The notes beneath the pieces are model-generated. The model was not told where the DNA came from, ran no database searches, and saw only the letters and a list, made by a program, of their open reading frames with translations. From Paraburkholderia lacunae (GTDB taxonomy: Bacteria; Pseudomonadota; Gammaproteobacteria; Burkholderiales; Burkholderiaceae), in NCBI RefSeq assembly GCF_003353175.1, contig NZ_QHKS01000028.1, positions 1 through 64,000 on the forward strand: a stretch of 64,000 bases of DNA. Direction: 5' to 3'. A program made the position numbers and the translations under genes. How positions within the stretch are numbered: position 1 is the stretch's first letter; each line of letters opens with the position of its first letter. This document shows positions 1 through 8,293 of the stretch, piece by piece.

Positions 1-114
1 GTCGGTTTCTACAATGCCGTACGCCTGCATTCGACTTTGGGCTATCTGTCGCCCGCTGCCTACGAGGCGAAACCGACAGTGAAAGAACCTATCTCCCTGT
101 CCGAAATAACTTGA
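1..114 (+). CDS. IS3-family transposase OrfB, C-terminal end (cut by window start)
   Basis: The first 37 codons in frame 1 read as the end of an IS3-type DDE transposase: the FYN..R.HS.LGY.SP..YE signature typical of the OrfB C-terminus is present, followed by a TGA. Everything upstream lies outside the window. The bases from about 98 to 122, spanning the stop codon, have the look of an IS3 right terminal repeat ending in CA, but the left end cannot be seen to confirm it. Confidence 0.85.
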   Translation, partial: VGFYNAVRLHSTLGYLSPAAYEAKPTVKEPISLSEIT

Positions 115-484
115 CCACTACAATGCGACCATTCGGTTCTCAAGGCGGCTGCACGGGTCCGGTAGGTGACATTTGCATCGTAGCCCGGGGGCCGTCCGGT
201 TGAAGTCGACTCAAACGTTGGTTGATCAGATTCCTAAACAGATAGGAGTCCTTTATAACTGACTCATGGACAGGTGTTGAGGTTCGTTAATTCCGCGACT
301 GGGTACGCTAATTCTGCTGATACCGCCTGATTTTAGGTGAACAGCGACTGTAGTTCGCTATATACCAAAGCCGGACGGCGAGCAGCGTCCGCTGGGGATT
401 GCCGCGCCGGACGACTAGATCGCTAACCGGGGCGCCGTACGTCGCCCGACAGCACGCGAGCTGCCGTGGCACCGGTCAGAGCGG
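115..484. other. Intergenic, no gene recognised
   Basis: Apart from the last few bases of the IS3 end, this stretch has no open frame with convincing codon use and no clear repeat or RNA structure. Short overlapping frames on both strands look like chance ORFs. Confidence 0.5.
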
Positions 485-862
485 TCATAGGGGAAGACGC
501 GCGCACTGATACTTCGCCCGCGATGCGCTGTCCGCATGTATCCGCGTGCGATCAACTGCCTGCAGGCGCCAGTGCCAAGCAATCTGAGCATCTGAAGCTT
601 CGTGCGACAACGTCGCGATACCGTCCGCACAAGTTACTTCCTCACGACGGCTCACGCGCAGACCATGCAGGACGCAAAGCGACTCTGCGGATCTACTGAG
701 GACCGTTGTGTCGCCGCTGTAATGTATTTCGCCCCACTCTGGCAGATCGATGCCCGCATGGGCCTCGCGAGACCAGCGTTGCTCGCCTGTGTCGAGCCAC
801 AGCACCGCGTAGTCATGGTTGACGGTGGGATCAGGGCCATTGATCAGAACTGTCAGGCGCAT
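485..862 (-). CDS. Hypothetical protein (about 125 aa)
   Basis: The frame starts at an ATG at 862 and encodes a soluble protein with a protein-like N-terminal 90 residues (opening MRLTVLINGPDPTVNHDYAV, rich in W, D, H and E) and no membrane segment or signal peptide. The last 30 residues are basic and less protein-like. No strong ribosome binding site is visible. I do not recognise a family. It stands alone between an IS3 end and the HU gene, so context gives no function. It could be a small conserved Burkholderiaceae protein or, less likely, a chance frame. Confidence 0.45.
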   Translation of the reverse strand: MRLTVLINGPDPTVNHDYAVLWLDTGEQRWSREAHAGIDLPEWGEIHYSGDTTVLSRSAESLCVLHGLRVSRREEVTCADGIATLSHEASDAQIAWHWRLQAVDRTRIHADSASRAKYQCARLPL

Positions 863-1519
863 AGCAGTCGCGTCCGGAGGCGCCAGAGAGAGCCGCGGGA
901 GTTAGGATATTCAGTCTAGTACGGAAAATCCGGTCCGCAAGTGGGTTTCCCAAATAGTGGATATCGGAAGATCTGCGGTTTCGGAAATTGGGGCCGTAAC
1001 GCCTACGCTCGAGACCTGAACGAACTTCTTCGGGCGCAAAGCGCTTGATTGAGCTGCACCATCGGCCGGGGACCGGGGAGCCCCGTCCGCTTTGCCTGTC
1101 GCTACTTTGCCGTCGAAGTCAGGCGAGCGTGCACAGCAATTACTTTCACTTCTGCGGTGGATCAACTTCCATTCCGTCGGACGCCGTGCGTGCAACTTTC
1201 CGGTGGATCTTCGCATCCTCCGCCGCGGCAGCCAGGGCGACTGGAAGACTTGCCGGGCGGGGCTTGCCGCGCGGCGTAGCGGAACGGGCGAAATCCGCCA
1301 AGCCAAATCACCATTCGCGATTACTCCAGTTATCAGTTGTGGCGATTTTTCTGCACGGCGTTTTCCGGTCGTCGCCGGCGACCCGGAATCCTGGGGCGAA
1401 GGCAGGGCAGGGCGCCGGCGACGCGCTGACGGCGGCCAGCGTCCGGTTTGCCTCGGGTTTGCCTGGGAGCCGTGCGATGAGGTAGGGTGCGGGTTTTACT
1501 CACAGAACAGGGCTTGTCC
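863..1519. other. Intergenic, no convincing gene
   Basis: Several overlapping frames run here on both strands, but none has a plausible start, ribosome site and protein-like composition together. The bases just before 1520 form the leader of the HU-like gene. Confidence 0.5.
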
Positions 1520-1798
1520 ATGAACAAACAGGAACTCGTCGACGCGGTCGCCGGTCGCACCGGCGACACCGAGGCCGCCACCGGCGAAGCCATCGATGCG
1601 GTGCGCGCGGCGATCATGCGCGCGCTGACCGACGGCGGCGCCGTGCAACTGGTCGGCTTCGGGTCGTTCTCGACGGGGCAGCGCGCCGCACGTACCGGAC
1701 GCAATCCGTCGACGGGCGCCGAAATCCAGATTGCCGCGGCAAGGACGGTCAAGTTCACGGCCGGCAAGGCATTCAAGGATGCCGTCAACACACCATGA
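1520..1798 (+). CDS. HU-family DNA-binding protein
   Basis: The 92-residue product has the full length of an HU/IHF protein: the N-terminal helices (MNKQELVDAVA), the GFGSF turn before the beta arm, the arm with R.GRNP.TG.EI, and the C-terminal VKFTAGKAFKDAVN. It should bind and bend DNA as a dimer in the nucleoid. I chose the ATG at 1520 rather than the frame opening at 1487 because HU proteins begin exactly at MNK. The tip is Asn-Pro-Ser-Thr-Gly, the canonical intercalating loop. Its stop overlaps the start of the DUF1016 gene by 4 bp, so the two are probably co-translated. It is likely an accessory HU paralogue, given that neighbour. Confidence 0.92.
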   Translation: MNKQELVDAVAGRTGDTEAATGEAIDAVRAAIMRALTDGGAVQLVGFGSFSTGQRAARTGRNPSTGAEIQIAAARTVKFTAGKAFKDAVNTP

Positions 1799-2952
1799 CG
1801 AAGGTGGCGATCGCGCCCGGCGACTACGCCGGGCTGCACAAGGAAGTGGTCAGTGTCGTCGAGTCGGCGCGACGCACGGCGGCACGCAACGTCAATGCGG
1901 TGATGACCGCCGCCTACTGGGAGATCGGGCGGCGGATCGTCGCCAGTGAGCAGGGCGGGCAGGCGCGCGCCGGCTACGGACAGGCGCTGATCGCCCGGCT
2001 CGCGGATGACCTGACGCGCCGTTTCGGACGCGGATTCGGCAAGGCCAATCTGGCGAGCATGCGCGCCTTTTATTCCGCCTGGCCGGCGGTGGAGATTTTC
2101 CAGACACTGTCTGGAAAATCTGCAGCTCCCGAAAATGTCCAGACGCCGTCTGGAAAATCGCTGCCGGCGAACGACGTTGTCGACGCCACGGCAACGGCGC
2201 CCGATTACCTGGCGCTAGCCACCCGTTTTACGCTGCCGTGGTCCGCTTATGTGCGCCTGCTTTCAGTGAAGACGGCGGCCGCGCGCGCTTTCTATGAAAC
2301 CGAGGCGTTGCGCGAAGGCTGGTCGGTGCGCCAGCTCGACCGCCAGATCAGTAGCCAGCTTTACGAGCGGCTGGCGCTGTCGCGTAACAAGGCGGCCCTG
2401 CTCAGGAAAGCCGCTGATGTCCGGCCAGGTGATCTCCTCACGCCAGAGGAGGCGATTCGCGACCCGTTCGTCCTCGAGTTTCTCGACATCAGGGACGAGT
2501 ACTCGGAGTCGGATCTTGAGGAGGCGCTGATCCAGCATCTGGCGGATTTCCTGCTGGAGCTCGGCGACGACTTTGCTTTCGTCGGCCGGCAGCGCCGCCT
2601 GAGAATCGACGACACGTGGTTCAGGGTCGATCTGGTGTTTTTCCATCGACGTTTGAGATGCCTGGTCATCATCGATCTCAAGGTCGGTCGTTTCAGCTAC
2701 GCGGACGCCGGGCAGATGCATCTCTATCTGAACTACGCGCGCGAGCACTGGATGAAGCCTGGGGAGAATCCACCTGTCGGTCTGATCCTTTGCGCCGAAA
2801 AAGGTGCGGCCGAAGCACACTACGCGCTGGACAACCTGCCGAACAAGATTCTCGCGGCGGAATACCAGACGGTGTTGCCCGATGAGGCGATGATCGTGCA
2901 GGAGCTGGAGCGCACGACAGCAGAACTGGAGCGGCGTACCGGGGCTGGGTAA
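1795..2952 (+). CDS. DUF1016 (YhcG-type) PD-(D/E)xK nuclease-family protein
   Basis: The 385-residue protein has the two parts of the DUF1016 family: an N-terminal helical domain (residues 10-95, with AAYWEIGRRIV) and a C-terminal PD-(D/E)xK nuclease fold (about 225-370). Candidate metal ligands are D279 in WFRVDLVFF and D294/K296 in VIIDLKVG; the family motif near LGDDFAFVGRQ is also present. Members are thought to act on DNA and are often found in accessory or defence regions, but their role is poorly defined. The linker at 100-122 carries two FQT.SGKS-like peptides encoded by an inverted repeat (see 2094-2159). The start overlaps the HU stop (ATGA), implying coupling. Confidence 0.9.
   Translation: MTKVAIAPGDYAGLHKEVVSVVESARRTAARNVNAVMTAAYWEIGRRIVASEQGGQARAGYGQALIARLADDLTRRFGRGFGKANLASMRAFYSAWPAVEIFQTLSGKSAAPENVQTPSGKSLPANDVVDATATAPDYLALATRFTLPWSAYVRLLSVKTAAARAFYETEALREGWSVRQLDRQISSQLYERLALSRNKAALLRKAADVRPGDLLTPEEAIRDPFVLEFLDIRDEYSESDLEEALIQHLADFLLELGDDFAFVGRQRRLRIDDTWFRVDLVFFHRRLRCLVIIDLKVGRFSYADAGQMHLYLNYAREHWMKPGENPPVGLILCAEKGAAEAHYALDNLPNKILAAEYQTVLPDEAMIVQELERTTAELERRTGAG
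2094..2159 (+). repeat. Intragenic palindromic repeat pair inside the DUF1016 gene
   Basis: Bases 2094-2105 and 2109-2120 are perfect 12-bp reverse complements (GATTTTCCAGAC / GTCTGGAAAATC) around a 3-base loop. A second, partly decayed copy (GTCCAGAC-GCC-GTCTGGAAAATC) ends at 2159. The repeat stays in frame and encodes tandem (F)QT.SGKS peptides in the interdomain linker, so it looks like a small repeat family that has spread inside the gene without breaking it. Confidence 0.75.
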
Positions 2953-3308
2953 GATATGGTCCCGGCGCCCGACAGATCCCGGTCATCTGAAGGTGAGGCC
3001 GCGAGTCGGTACCGCATCATCATGTGGAAAGAGTGACGCGCTTCCACATCTGGCAGTTTAGGCGGGAAATTGAGCTACCAAGATACGATTGGTTATCTTA
3101 ATGGACTGGTCTGAAAGCGCATTTGTAACCGGGACCTCGCCTCCCATGATCTCATCGCTGGGTTCGTGAACGGTCGCTGTCGGGATGGCACAACCGCCTC
3201 TTGTCGGACCCATTGCGGTCATACACCTAAGCAGAAAGCGGCCGTTCAAGCAAAGCTGAGTGTTGCGCGCTTGCGTTGGCGTGTCGCGCCTTTGGGCATC
3301 CGGCCAGT
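2953..3308. other. Intergenic, no gene recognised
   Basis: This lies downstream of the DUF1016 gene and at the 3' side of the leftward oxidoreductase gene. I see only short frames without starts or ribosome sites, and no clear terminator hairpin. Confidence 0.5.
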
Positions 3309-4319
3309 TCAGGGCCGCAAAAGTATTGAGCCGCTTGTTTCGCCCATTTCCAGACGACGCTGTGCTTCAGCCGCCTGGGCCAGAGGAAGTACTGCTCCAA
3401 CCTTAGCCCTCATGCCACTTCGCAAGCGCTGAAACGTGGCCAATCCCCCTTCCCGGTAGCGTGCCGGATCCGACACGAAGCGGAATACGCTTGGGCGAGA
3501 AAGGGCAACCGAGCGGGCCGGACCGAGCAGAGACAGGTCGATCGGCCCCGAGGCTCCACTTACCTGACCTATGCTGGCGATCATGCCAAAGGGGCGTACG
3601 GTACCCAAAGTCTCGATGAGTGTCTTGCCACCGATACCATCAATTGCGTAGTCGACTCCACGACCGTCGGTCATTGCCTGTATCGCGGCGACGAAATCCC
3701 GCTCGCGATACAGAATCGCTTCGTCCAGGCCATGTTCTTTCGCCAGTTCCGCTTTCGCCGCCGAACCAACCGTGCCTATAACACGGGCGCCTAGCGCTTT
3801 AGCCCACTGCACCATGACGAGGCCAAGACCGCCGGCAGCTGCATGGATCAGTACTGTGTCACCCGCTTTGACGGGATACACATAGGAACACAGCATGTGG
3901 GCGGTAATGCCGCGCAGCAGGAGACTGGCTGCTATGTCGTCACCGATGTCGTCGGGCAGCGGTAGAACGCGGTCGGCAGAAATGTTGCGGACGCTCGCAT
4001 AGCTACCGACCGGTGGGCCAGCATAGGCGACGCGCTCTCCCGGGTGCAGAGATTCGACGCCGGGGCCAACGGTGTCAATGACACCGGCGGCTTCGACGCC
4101 GAGGATTGCGGGTAGCACCGGTAGAGGATAGAGGCCAGTGCGGTGATAGATGTCGACGAAATTGACGCCAATCGCAGTGTGGCGAATTTGAACCTCGCCG
4201 GCCTCGGGAGCGGGAAGCGTAACCTCGCGCAATTTCAGTTGCGAAGCGTCGCCGTATTGCTCGATTGCGACCTGGACCGTGTGAAGCGAGGGCGCACCGG
4301 ATGCGGATCTGGAAGTCAT
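3309..4319 (-). CDS. Quinone oxidoreductase / zinc-type alcohol dehydrogenase-family protein
   Basis: The 336-residue protein is a medium-chain dehydrogenase/reductase of the quinone oxidoreductase class. The N-terminal GroES-like domain has VNFVDIYHRTGLYP and PAILGVEAAGVI; the Rossmann domain has VLIHAAAGGLGLVMVQWAKALGA, the AAxGGLG NADPH-binding turn. The cysteine and histidine zinc ligands of alcohol dehydrogenases are absent, as expected for this class. It should reduce quinones or enones with NADPH in the cytoplasm. The start at 4319 is supported by an AGGAG about 8 bases upstream. It is divergent from the LysR gene at 4398, a common arrangement in which the regulator controls the enzyme. 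Confidence 0.93.
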   Translation of the reverse strand: MTSRSASGAPSLHTVQVAIEQYGDASQLKLREVTLPAPEAGEVQIRHTAIGVNFVDIYHRTGLYPLPVLPAILGVEAAGVIDTVGPGVESLHPGERVAYAGPPVGSYASVRNISADRVLPLPDDIGDDIAASLLLRGITAHMLCSYVYPVKAGDTVLIHAAAGGLGLVMVQWAKALGARVIGTVGSAAKAELAKEHGLDEAILYRERDFVAAIQAMTDGRGVDYAIDGIGGKTLIETLGTVRPFGMIASIGQVSGASGPIDLSLLGPARSVALSRPSVFRFVSDPARYREGGLATFQRLRSGMRAKVGAVLPLAQAAEAQRRLEMGETSGSILLRP

Positions 4320-4397
4320 GCTGTTCTCCTGGCGATTGTTCTGGCAAGCTCATGTTGCACTGAGAAAAATTACCGAACAATTCCAGATAAATCGCCA

Positions 4398-5318
4398 ATG
4401 AGTGTGCAAAAAAACACAGGGAAGGCGCCGTCGGAAAGCCCGCGTCTGCAATGGGACGACGTCCGGTATTTCCTCGAACTGGCGCGGATCGGAAGCCTCT
4501 CGGGAGCAGCACGTAAGCTGTGTGTCGAGCATTCAACTGTCGCTCGACGGGTCGAAGCGCTGGAGCAATCACTGGAGGTCAGGCTGTTTGATCGCTTGCC
4601 GAAAGGCTGGTCACTTACACCAGAAGGCGAAACATTGGCGAGGCAGGCGAGACGCCTGGATGACGAAGCGCAGGCCTTTTCCCGGGCGGCCGTGGGCGTA
4701 TCGTCCCTGAAGGGTACCGTTCGCATTTCTGCTCCGCCCGTATTGGCGAGCCATCTTCTGGTGCCTCGCCTGGCTGAAATGCGATCCCAGTGGATGAACA
4801 TCGATCTGGAAGTGATAGGCGAATCGCGCGACGCAAATCTGGCTCGTGGCGAGGCCGATCTGGCCATTCGCATGTCAAGGCCAACCGCTCCAGGCCTGGT
4901 CGCGCGATGCATAGGCAAGATGGGCTATGGCCTCTATGCTGCCAACGGGTATGCGGATCGACCGCAGCCAGAATGGGAATTTCTGGGCTATGACGAGAAT
5001 CTCGGTCAAGTGCCTCAGCAGCGTTGGCTCAATCAGATTGCTGGAGACCGTCGTTTTGCCTTCCGGAGCAACGATCTGGCCGCATTGTTCCATGCCGCCC
5101 GAGCAGGGTTAGGCATTGCTGCACTTCCCTGTTTTCTTGCCGCGCATGACCCAACACTATGTTTGCTATCAGATCACACTTGCTCGACTGTTCGGCAGTT
5201 GTGGCTCGTAATGCACCCGGACGTCAAACGCTCGCCCCGTGTTCGGCTGATTGCCGATCTGCTTGTCAACCTGGTCGGCCAAACCCCGGAGTTATCGCTA
5301 GAAGTTAAACAACCTTGA
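4398..5318 (+). CDS. LysR-family transcriptional regulator
   Basis: The 306-residue product starts at the ATG at 4398; an earlier in-frame ATG at 4143 would lie inside the opposite-strand oxidoreductase and is not credible. Residues 18-77 form the winged helix-turn-helix (WDDVRYFLELARIGSLSGAA.KL.VEHSTVARRV..LE), and the rest is a LysR substrate-binding domain with SLKGTVRISAPPVLASHLLVP. It is of the subgroup that usually regulates one adjacent oxidoreductase. Only 78 bp separate it from the divergent quinone oxidoreductase gene, so a shared operator there is likely. No inducer can be assigned. Confidence 0.93.
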   Translation: MSVQKNTGKAPSESPRLQWDDVRYFLELARIGSLSGAARKLCVEHSTVARRVEALEQSLEVRLFDRLPKGWSLTPEGETLARQARRLDDEAQAFSRAAVGVSSLKGTVRISAPPVLASHLLVPRLAEMRSQWMNIDLEVIGESRDANLARGEADLAIRMSRPTAPGLVARCIGKMGYGLYAANGYADRPQPEWEFLGYDENLGQVPQQRWLNQIAGDRRFAFRSNDLAALFHAARAGLGIAALPCFLAAHDPTLCLLSDHTCSTVRQLWLVMHPDVKRSPRVRLIADLLVNLVGQTPELSLEVKQP

Positions 5319-5335
5319 AAGCTTGCGCGGCAATA

Positions 5336-5360
5336 CCTCTGGCAAAGATTTCGCCAGAGG
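5336..5360 (+). terminator. Stem-loop after the LysR gene
   Basis: CCTCTGGC (5336-5343) and GCCAGAGG (5353-5360) form a perfect 8-bp stem with a 9-base loop, 17 bases after the LysR stop. There is no T-run after it, so it may stabilise the 3' end or act as a weak terminator. Confidence 0.4.
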
Positions 5361-5523
5361 AAGAAATATCGAGCGCCGCCAGGGGCGACAGTCTGCTTTC
5401 GAGATGCCTGAGGTGCCCGCCATCGTCTCTTCCTGGCCGGAAGCCGAAGATCGCGCCGATCGACGGAGTGCCACGCTGGCAAACTCGTGCGACCTTCCGA
5501 ACAAGTAGCAACGGGGTCTGACA

Positions 5524-5694
5524 ATGAGAAAAATCAAAGTTATCTCGGGGATCGTGCTCTGTAATTTTTTAGTGGCGTCGATTTCTGCGGAATCCGCCGA
5601 TCCTGCCTGCACTAGATGCGAGCAGGCGCGTTTGGTCGTCGACACCACGGCGATACGGAACGCCATCTCAGACAGTCATTCGCCGAGCGGCTAA
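5524..5694 (+). CDS. Small putative secreted peptide (56 aa)
   Basis: An ATG at 5524 opens a 56-codon frame whose first 23 residues look like a signal peptide: basic start (MRKIK), hydrophobic core (VISGIVLCNFLVASIS) and a small-residue region before about A25. The short mature part contains a CTRC motif that could form a disulphide or bind metal. The ribosome site is weak. No family is recognised. It lies in a 478-bp gap between the LysR and AI-2E genes and may be a real small gene or a remnant. Confidence 0.35.
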   Translation: MRKIKVISGIVLCNFLVASISAESADPACTRCEQARLVVDTTAIRNAISDSHSPSG

Positions 5695-5796
5695 ACGAGT
5701 CGCCGCCCCTCAACGTAAGTGGTGCTTGGAAAGCGCCGCGTCTTAGGGCCGGTTCTTCCGGCGTTGGGCCGGATCCTGTGTCGCTGTAGACATCAG

Positions 5797-6852
5797 TCAG
5801 CTTCCATATAGCGCACTCGCGAGATAGCGGCGACGCAGTTCGCGCAGACCCGTCGCCAGGACCGCGCTGGCCGGCAGCGCAAGTAGCACGCCAAAGAATC
5901 CGAAGAGCTGACCGAACGCCAGCAGGGCGAAAATCACCGCGAGTGGATGCAGGCCGATGCGCTCGCCAACGAGGCGTGGCGTGAGAATGAAGCTTTCGAG
6001 AATCTGGCCGACGCTGAACACGGCGACCACCGCGCCGACGCCATACCAGCTACCGAACTGCAGCAGCGCGGCTAGAAGAGCAAGCGCCAGCCCAGTTGCA
6101 AATCCGATATATGGAATGAAAACCGCCAGCCCGGTAAAGAGACCGACGGGTAACGCGATTTCGAAGCCCGCGATCGTCAGTGCTATTGGATAGAACGCGG
6201 CGAGCACTCCCATCACGAGTAGGTGGCCACGCAGGTATTGCGACAGCATCTGGTCAATCTCTGCCACGAACTCCCGCGTTTTGCCCAGCCAGCGTCGTGG
6301 AACGAAGCTTTCCAGGTGAGCGAACGCCTCGTGCCTGTCATAGAGCAGATAGAACAGCACGAGCGGCACCAGCACGACGTTTCCGACGACAGTAATCATC
6401 ACATTGCCGCTCGCGCGCAGGGACTGCCACACACCCAACGCGACTGTCTGTTCGCTCGCTTTGAGTTTCACCGCCACGATGTCGCGGACACTGCTCAAAT
6501 CGAGCGAGTAGCTCAGGCCCAGGAAAGCCAGTTTGGATTGCAACCACGTGTTGAGCGTCACTACCAAGGACGGAATATGGCCGACCAGTTCAGGTCCCTC
6601 CTTATGGATCACGGCAAACACGAGTAGAACGAGCAGCGCAGCCATCAATCCGAATAACAACATCATCGCGAGCGCCGCGAGCCCGCGTGGCGTCCGGTGA
6701 CGAACCAGCCACTCGACCCCCGGCTGGAGGACATATGCAATGAGGCCGCCAAGCAGGAATGGCAGGAGAACGGGGCGCAAGATCCATAGCAGGACGGCGA
6801 CCGTTAGGGCTACAGCGCCCCATGACAGGGCTTGGCGATTGTACAAAGTCAT
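5797..6852 (-). CDS. AI-2E-family transporter (UPF0118/PerM-like membrane protein)
   Basis: The 351-residue protein has the layout of this family: two membrane helices at the N-terminus (ALTVAVLLWILRPVLLPFLL), a central soluble stretch of roughly 70 residues, then a cluster of hydrophobic segments with the family-typical PYIG.. turn and a final FFGVLLALPASAVL. It sits in the inner membrane. Family members export small molecules or ions (the AI-2 exporter TqsA is one example, a Na+/H+ antiporter another), so the substrate here is open. It stands alone, convergent with nothing recognised. Confidence 0.92.
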   Translation of the reverse strand: MTLYNRQALSWGAVALTVAVLLWILRPVLLPFLLGGLIAYVLQPGVEWLVRHRTPRGLAALAMMLLFGLMAALLVLLVFAVIHKEGPELVGHIPSLVVTLNTWLQSKLAFLGLSYSLDLSSVRDIVAVKLKASEQTVALGVWQSLRASGNVMITVVGNVVLVPLVLFYLLYDRHEAFAHLESFVPRRWLGKTREFVAEIDQMLSQYLRGHLLVMGVLAAFYPIALTIAGFEIALPVGLFTGLAVFIPYIGFATGLALALLAALLQFGSWYGVGAVVAVFSVGQILESFILTPRLVGERIGLHPLAVIFALLAFGQLFGFFGVLLALPASAVLATGLRELRRRYLASALYGS

Positions 6853-7082
6853 AAGCGCAAGGTGTGGTAAGGAATCGAGTGCTATCGCACTGGGTTATCG
6901 GAGATTCCGAACTGCCCGGCGAATATCGGTCCGGTTCGTTAGGGGGCTTGAGAAATACAGTAGTCCAGCTGCCAAGTGAGTTGACCGACAGCGTCGCCGA
7001 ACAGACTCGATGGTCGTCCATAAGATCAATGCTTTCGATCGTGTAACAGCAGCCTTCACACTCGTGGGGATTGTTTACCCGA

Positions 7083-7856
7083 TCAGCGGACGCGCGGTTT
7101 TGCTCGACAGAGCTTGATTTCCGGCTTACCCGTGGGCAACGGCAGCTGCGCTATCCTCTCCGCCTCCGCGCGCTTGAGTCCAAGTGCCTGTAGCACGACC
7201 GCCGCAGCGCGCTCCGCGAAGTTCTGCTCTCCGAGTCCAGTTTCCTTCTGCCGCTGGACCGCTGGTGTGACGGAGGCGGAAAAGTGCATCTCAGCGGCGA
7301 TCGCCGCGAAGATGATGCCCGTCACGGAAATGAGACACAGAAAGTGGTCCGAGACGACAAAGCGTTTCGCTGAAATGCCAGTTTGACTATCGCGCAGCAG
7401 TCGCTGACCGAGACCCCAGTTCAGCGCATGCACCGAAAAACCCTCGCGGATCAGGAGTTGTGCCCACACCGGCTCGCGGCGGGCGCGCATCAGCGTATGG
7501 CGTACGCAGACCGCGACCACTTCGGCCGGGTCGGACAGTCCGCTGGCCACGCGGTCAAGCGAATCGGCGAACTCCTCGAACACCCACTCGACGAGCGCGG
7601 CGAAGATCCCTTCCTTCGATTCGAAGTGGTTGTAGAAGGAGCCGAAACCGACGTCGGCGGCCTCGGTAATGTCGTTGATGGCCACTAAACCCATCCCTTT
7701 TTCGGCCACTAGCCTGAGCGCCGCGTCGAGCAGGCGGGTACGAGTCTCCCGCCTGCGGCGGGCGCCGCGCGGCTGGCGCCCCTCGGTCGCCTGGGCCGGA
7801 GCGGGCAGCTTTTGTGTGCGCTGCCGGGTTGCACGGGAGTTCGGGGTATCAGGCAT
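7083..7856 (-). CDS. TetR/AcrR-family regulator of the adjacent RND efflux operon
   Basis: The 257-residue product starts at the ATG at 7856 (GGAACCGAG before it); the open frame runs further upstream to 8240 but through the divergent promoter. After a basic tail (about 1-45), residues near 45-95 form the TetR helix-turn-helix with RTRLLDAALRLVAEKG and ADVGFGSFYNHFESKE. The C-terminal ligand domain is close in sequence along its length to the second TetR protein at 14538-15293. It is divergent from the RND adaptor gene, the classic layout for a repressor of a multidrug pump. Confidence 0.93.
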   Translation of the reverse strand: MPDTPNSRATRQRTQKLPAPAQATEGRQPRGARRRRETRTRLLDAALRLVAEKGMGLVAINDITEAADVGFGSFYNHFESKEGIFAALVEWVFEEFADSLDRVASGLSDPAEVVAVCVRHTLMRARREPVWAQLLIREGFSVHALNWGLGQRLLRDSQTGISAKRFVVSDHFLCLISVTGIIFAAIAAEMHFSASVTPAVQRQKETGLGEQNFAERAAAVVLQALGLKRAEAERIAQLPLPTGKPEIKLCRAKPRVR

Positions 7857-8293
7857 CTCGGTTCCAGATTTCTGTAGCGTCGTATTGTAGATTTTTACGT
7901 CATTATTGACAATAGCATCAGTTATGGGATGTAATGTCACTGTCGCGAACGGATCAGCGACCGCATGGACAGACGAATTGAGTTGCGACGGTACCTGGAA
8001 CAGGGTGTTGCAGCGCTGAAGACGAATCGTCCACTGCCGTCCCGATCCACCAGCGCCGGGCTTGGGGCGAGGATCTGTTTTACGCTCGTTCTCTAGCTGT
8101 CTCGTGGGGAGTGGCCGCGTGCGATGGCGAAGTACGAAGAGTTGCAAGCGGTTTGTATCAGACGAAGCGAGTAGGAATACTAAGTTGTAGACATGCCGGA
8201 TCGAGTGCTCGCGCACGTCGCAAAGCATGCTGCCAGACACACCGTGTCTTCCGATGCCTCGCCCATTTTTATTGCTGGACCATCACCTGCCTT
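7857..8293. promoter_or_regulatory. Divergent control region between TetR and the RND operon
   Basis: The 437-bp gap holds an 11-bp perfect dyad TATTG-A-CAATA at 7904-7914. The overlapping 14-mer ATGCTATTGTCAAT (complement of 7905-7918) recurs with one change at 15329-15342, in front of the paralogous TetR gene. It lies 49 bases upstream of the tetR start, a good position for an autoregulatory operator. The right part of the gap has no coding signal I trust; the adaptor frame stays open through it from 8111 but lacks a signal-peptide-like start there. Confidence 0.55.

Noticed and set aside
4143..4397. Longer start for the LysR gene
   Set aside because: The extra 85 codons overlap the divergent oxidoreductase gene and are not LysR-like; the helix-turn-helix starts normally from 4398.
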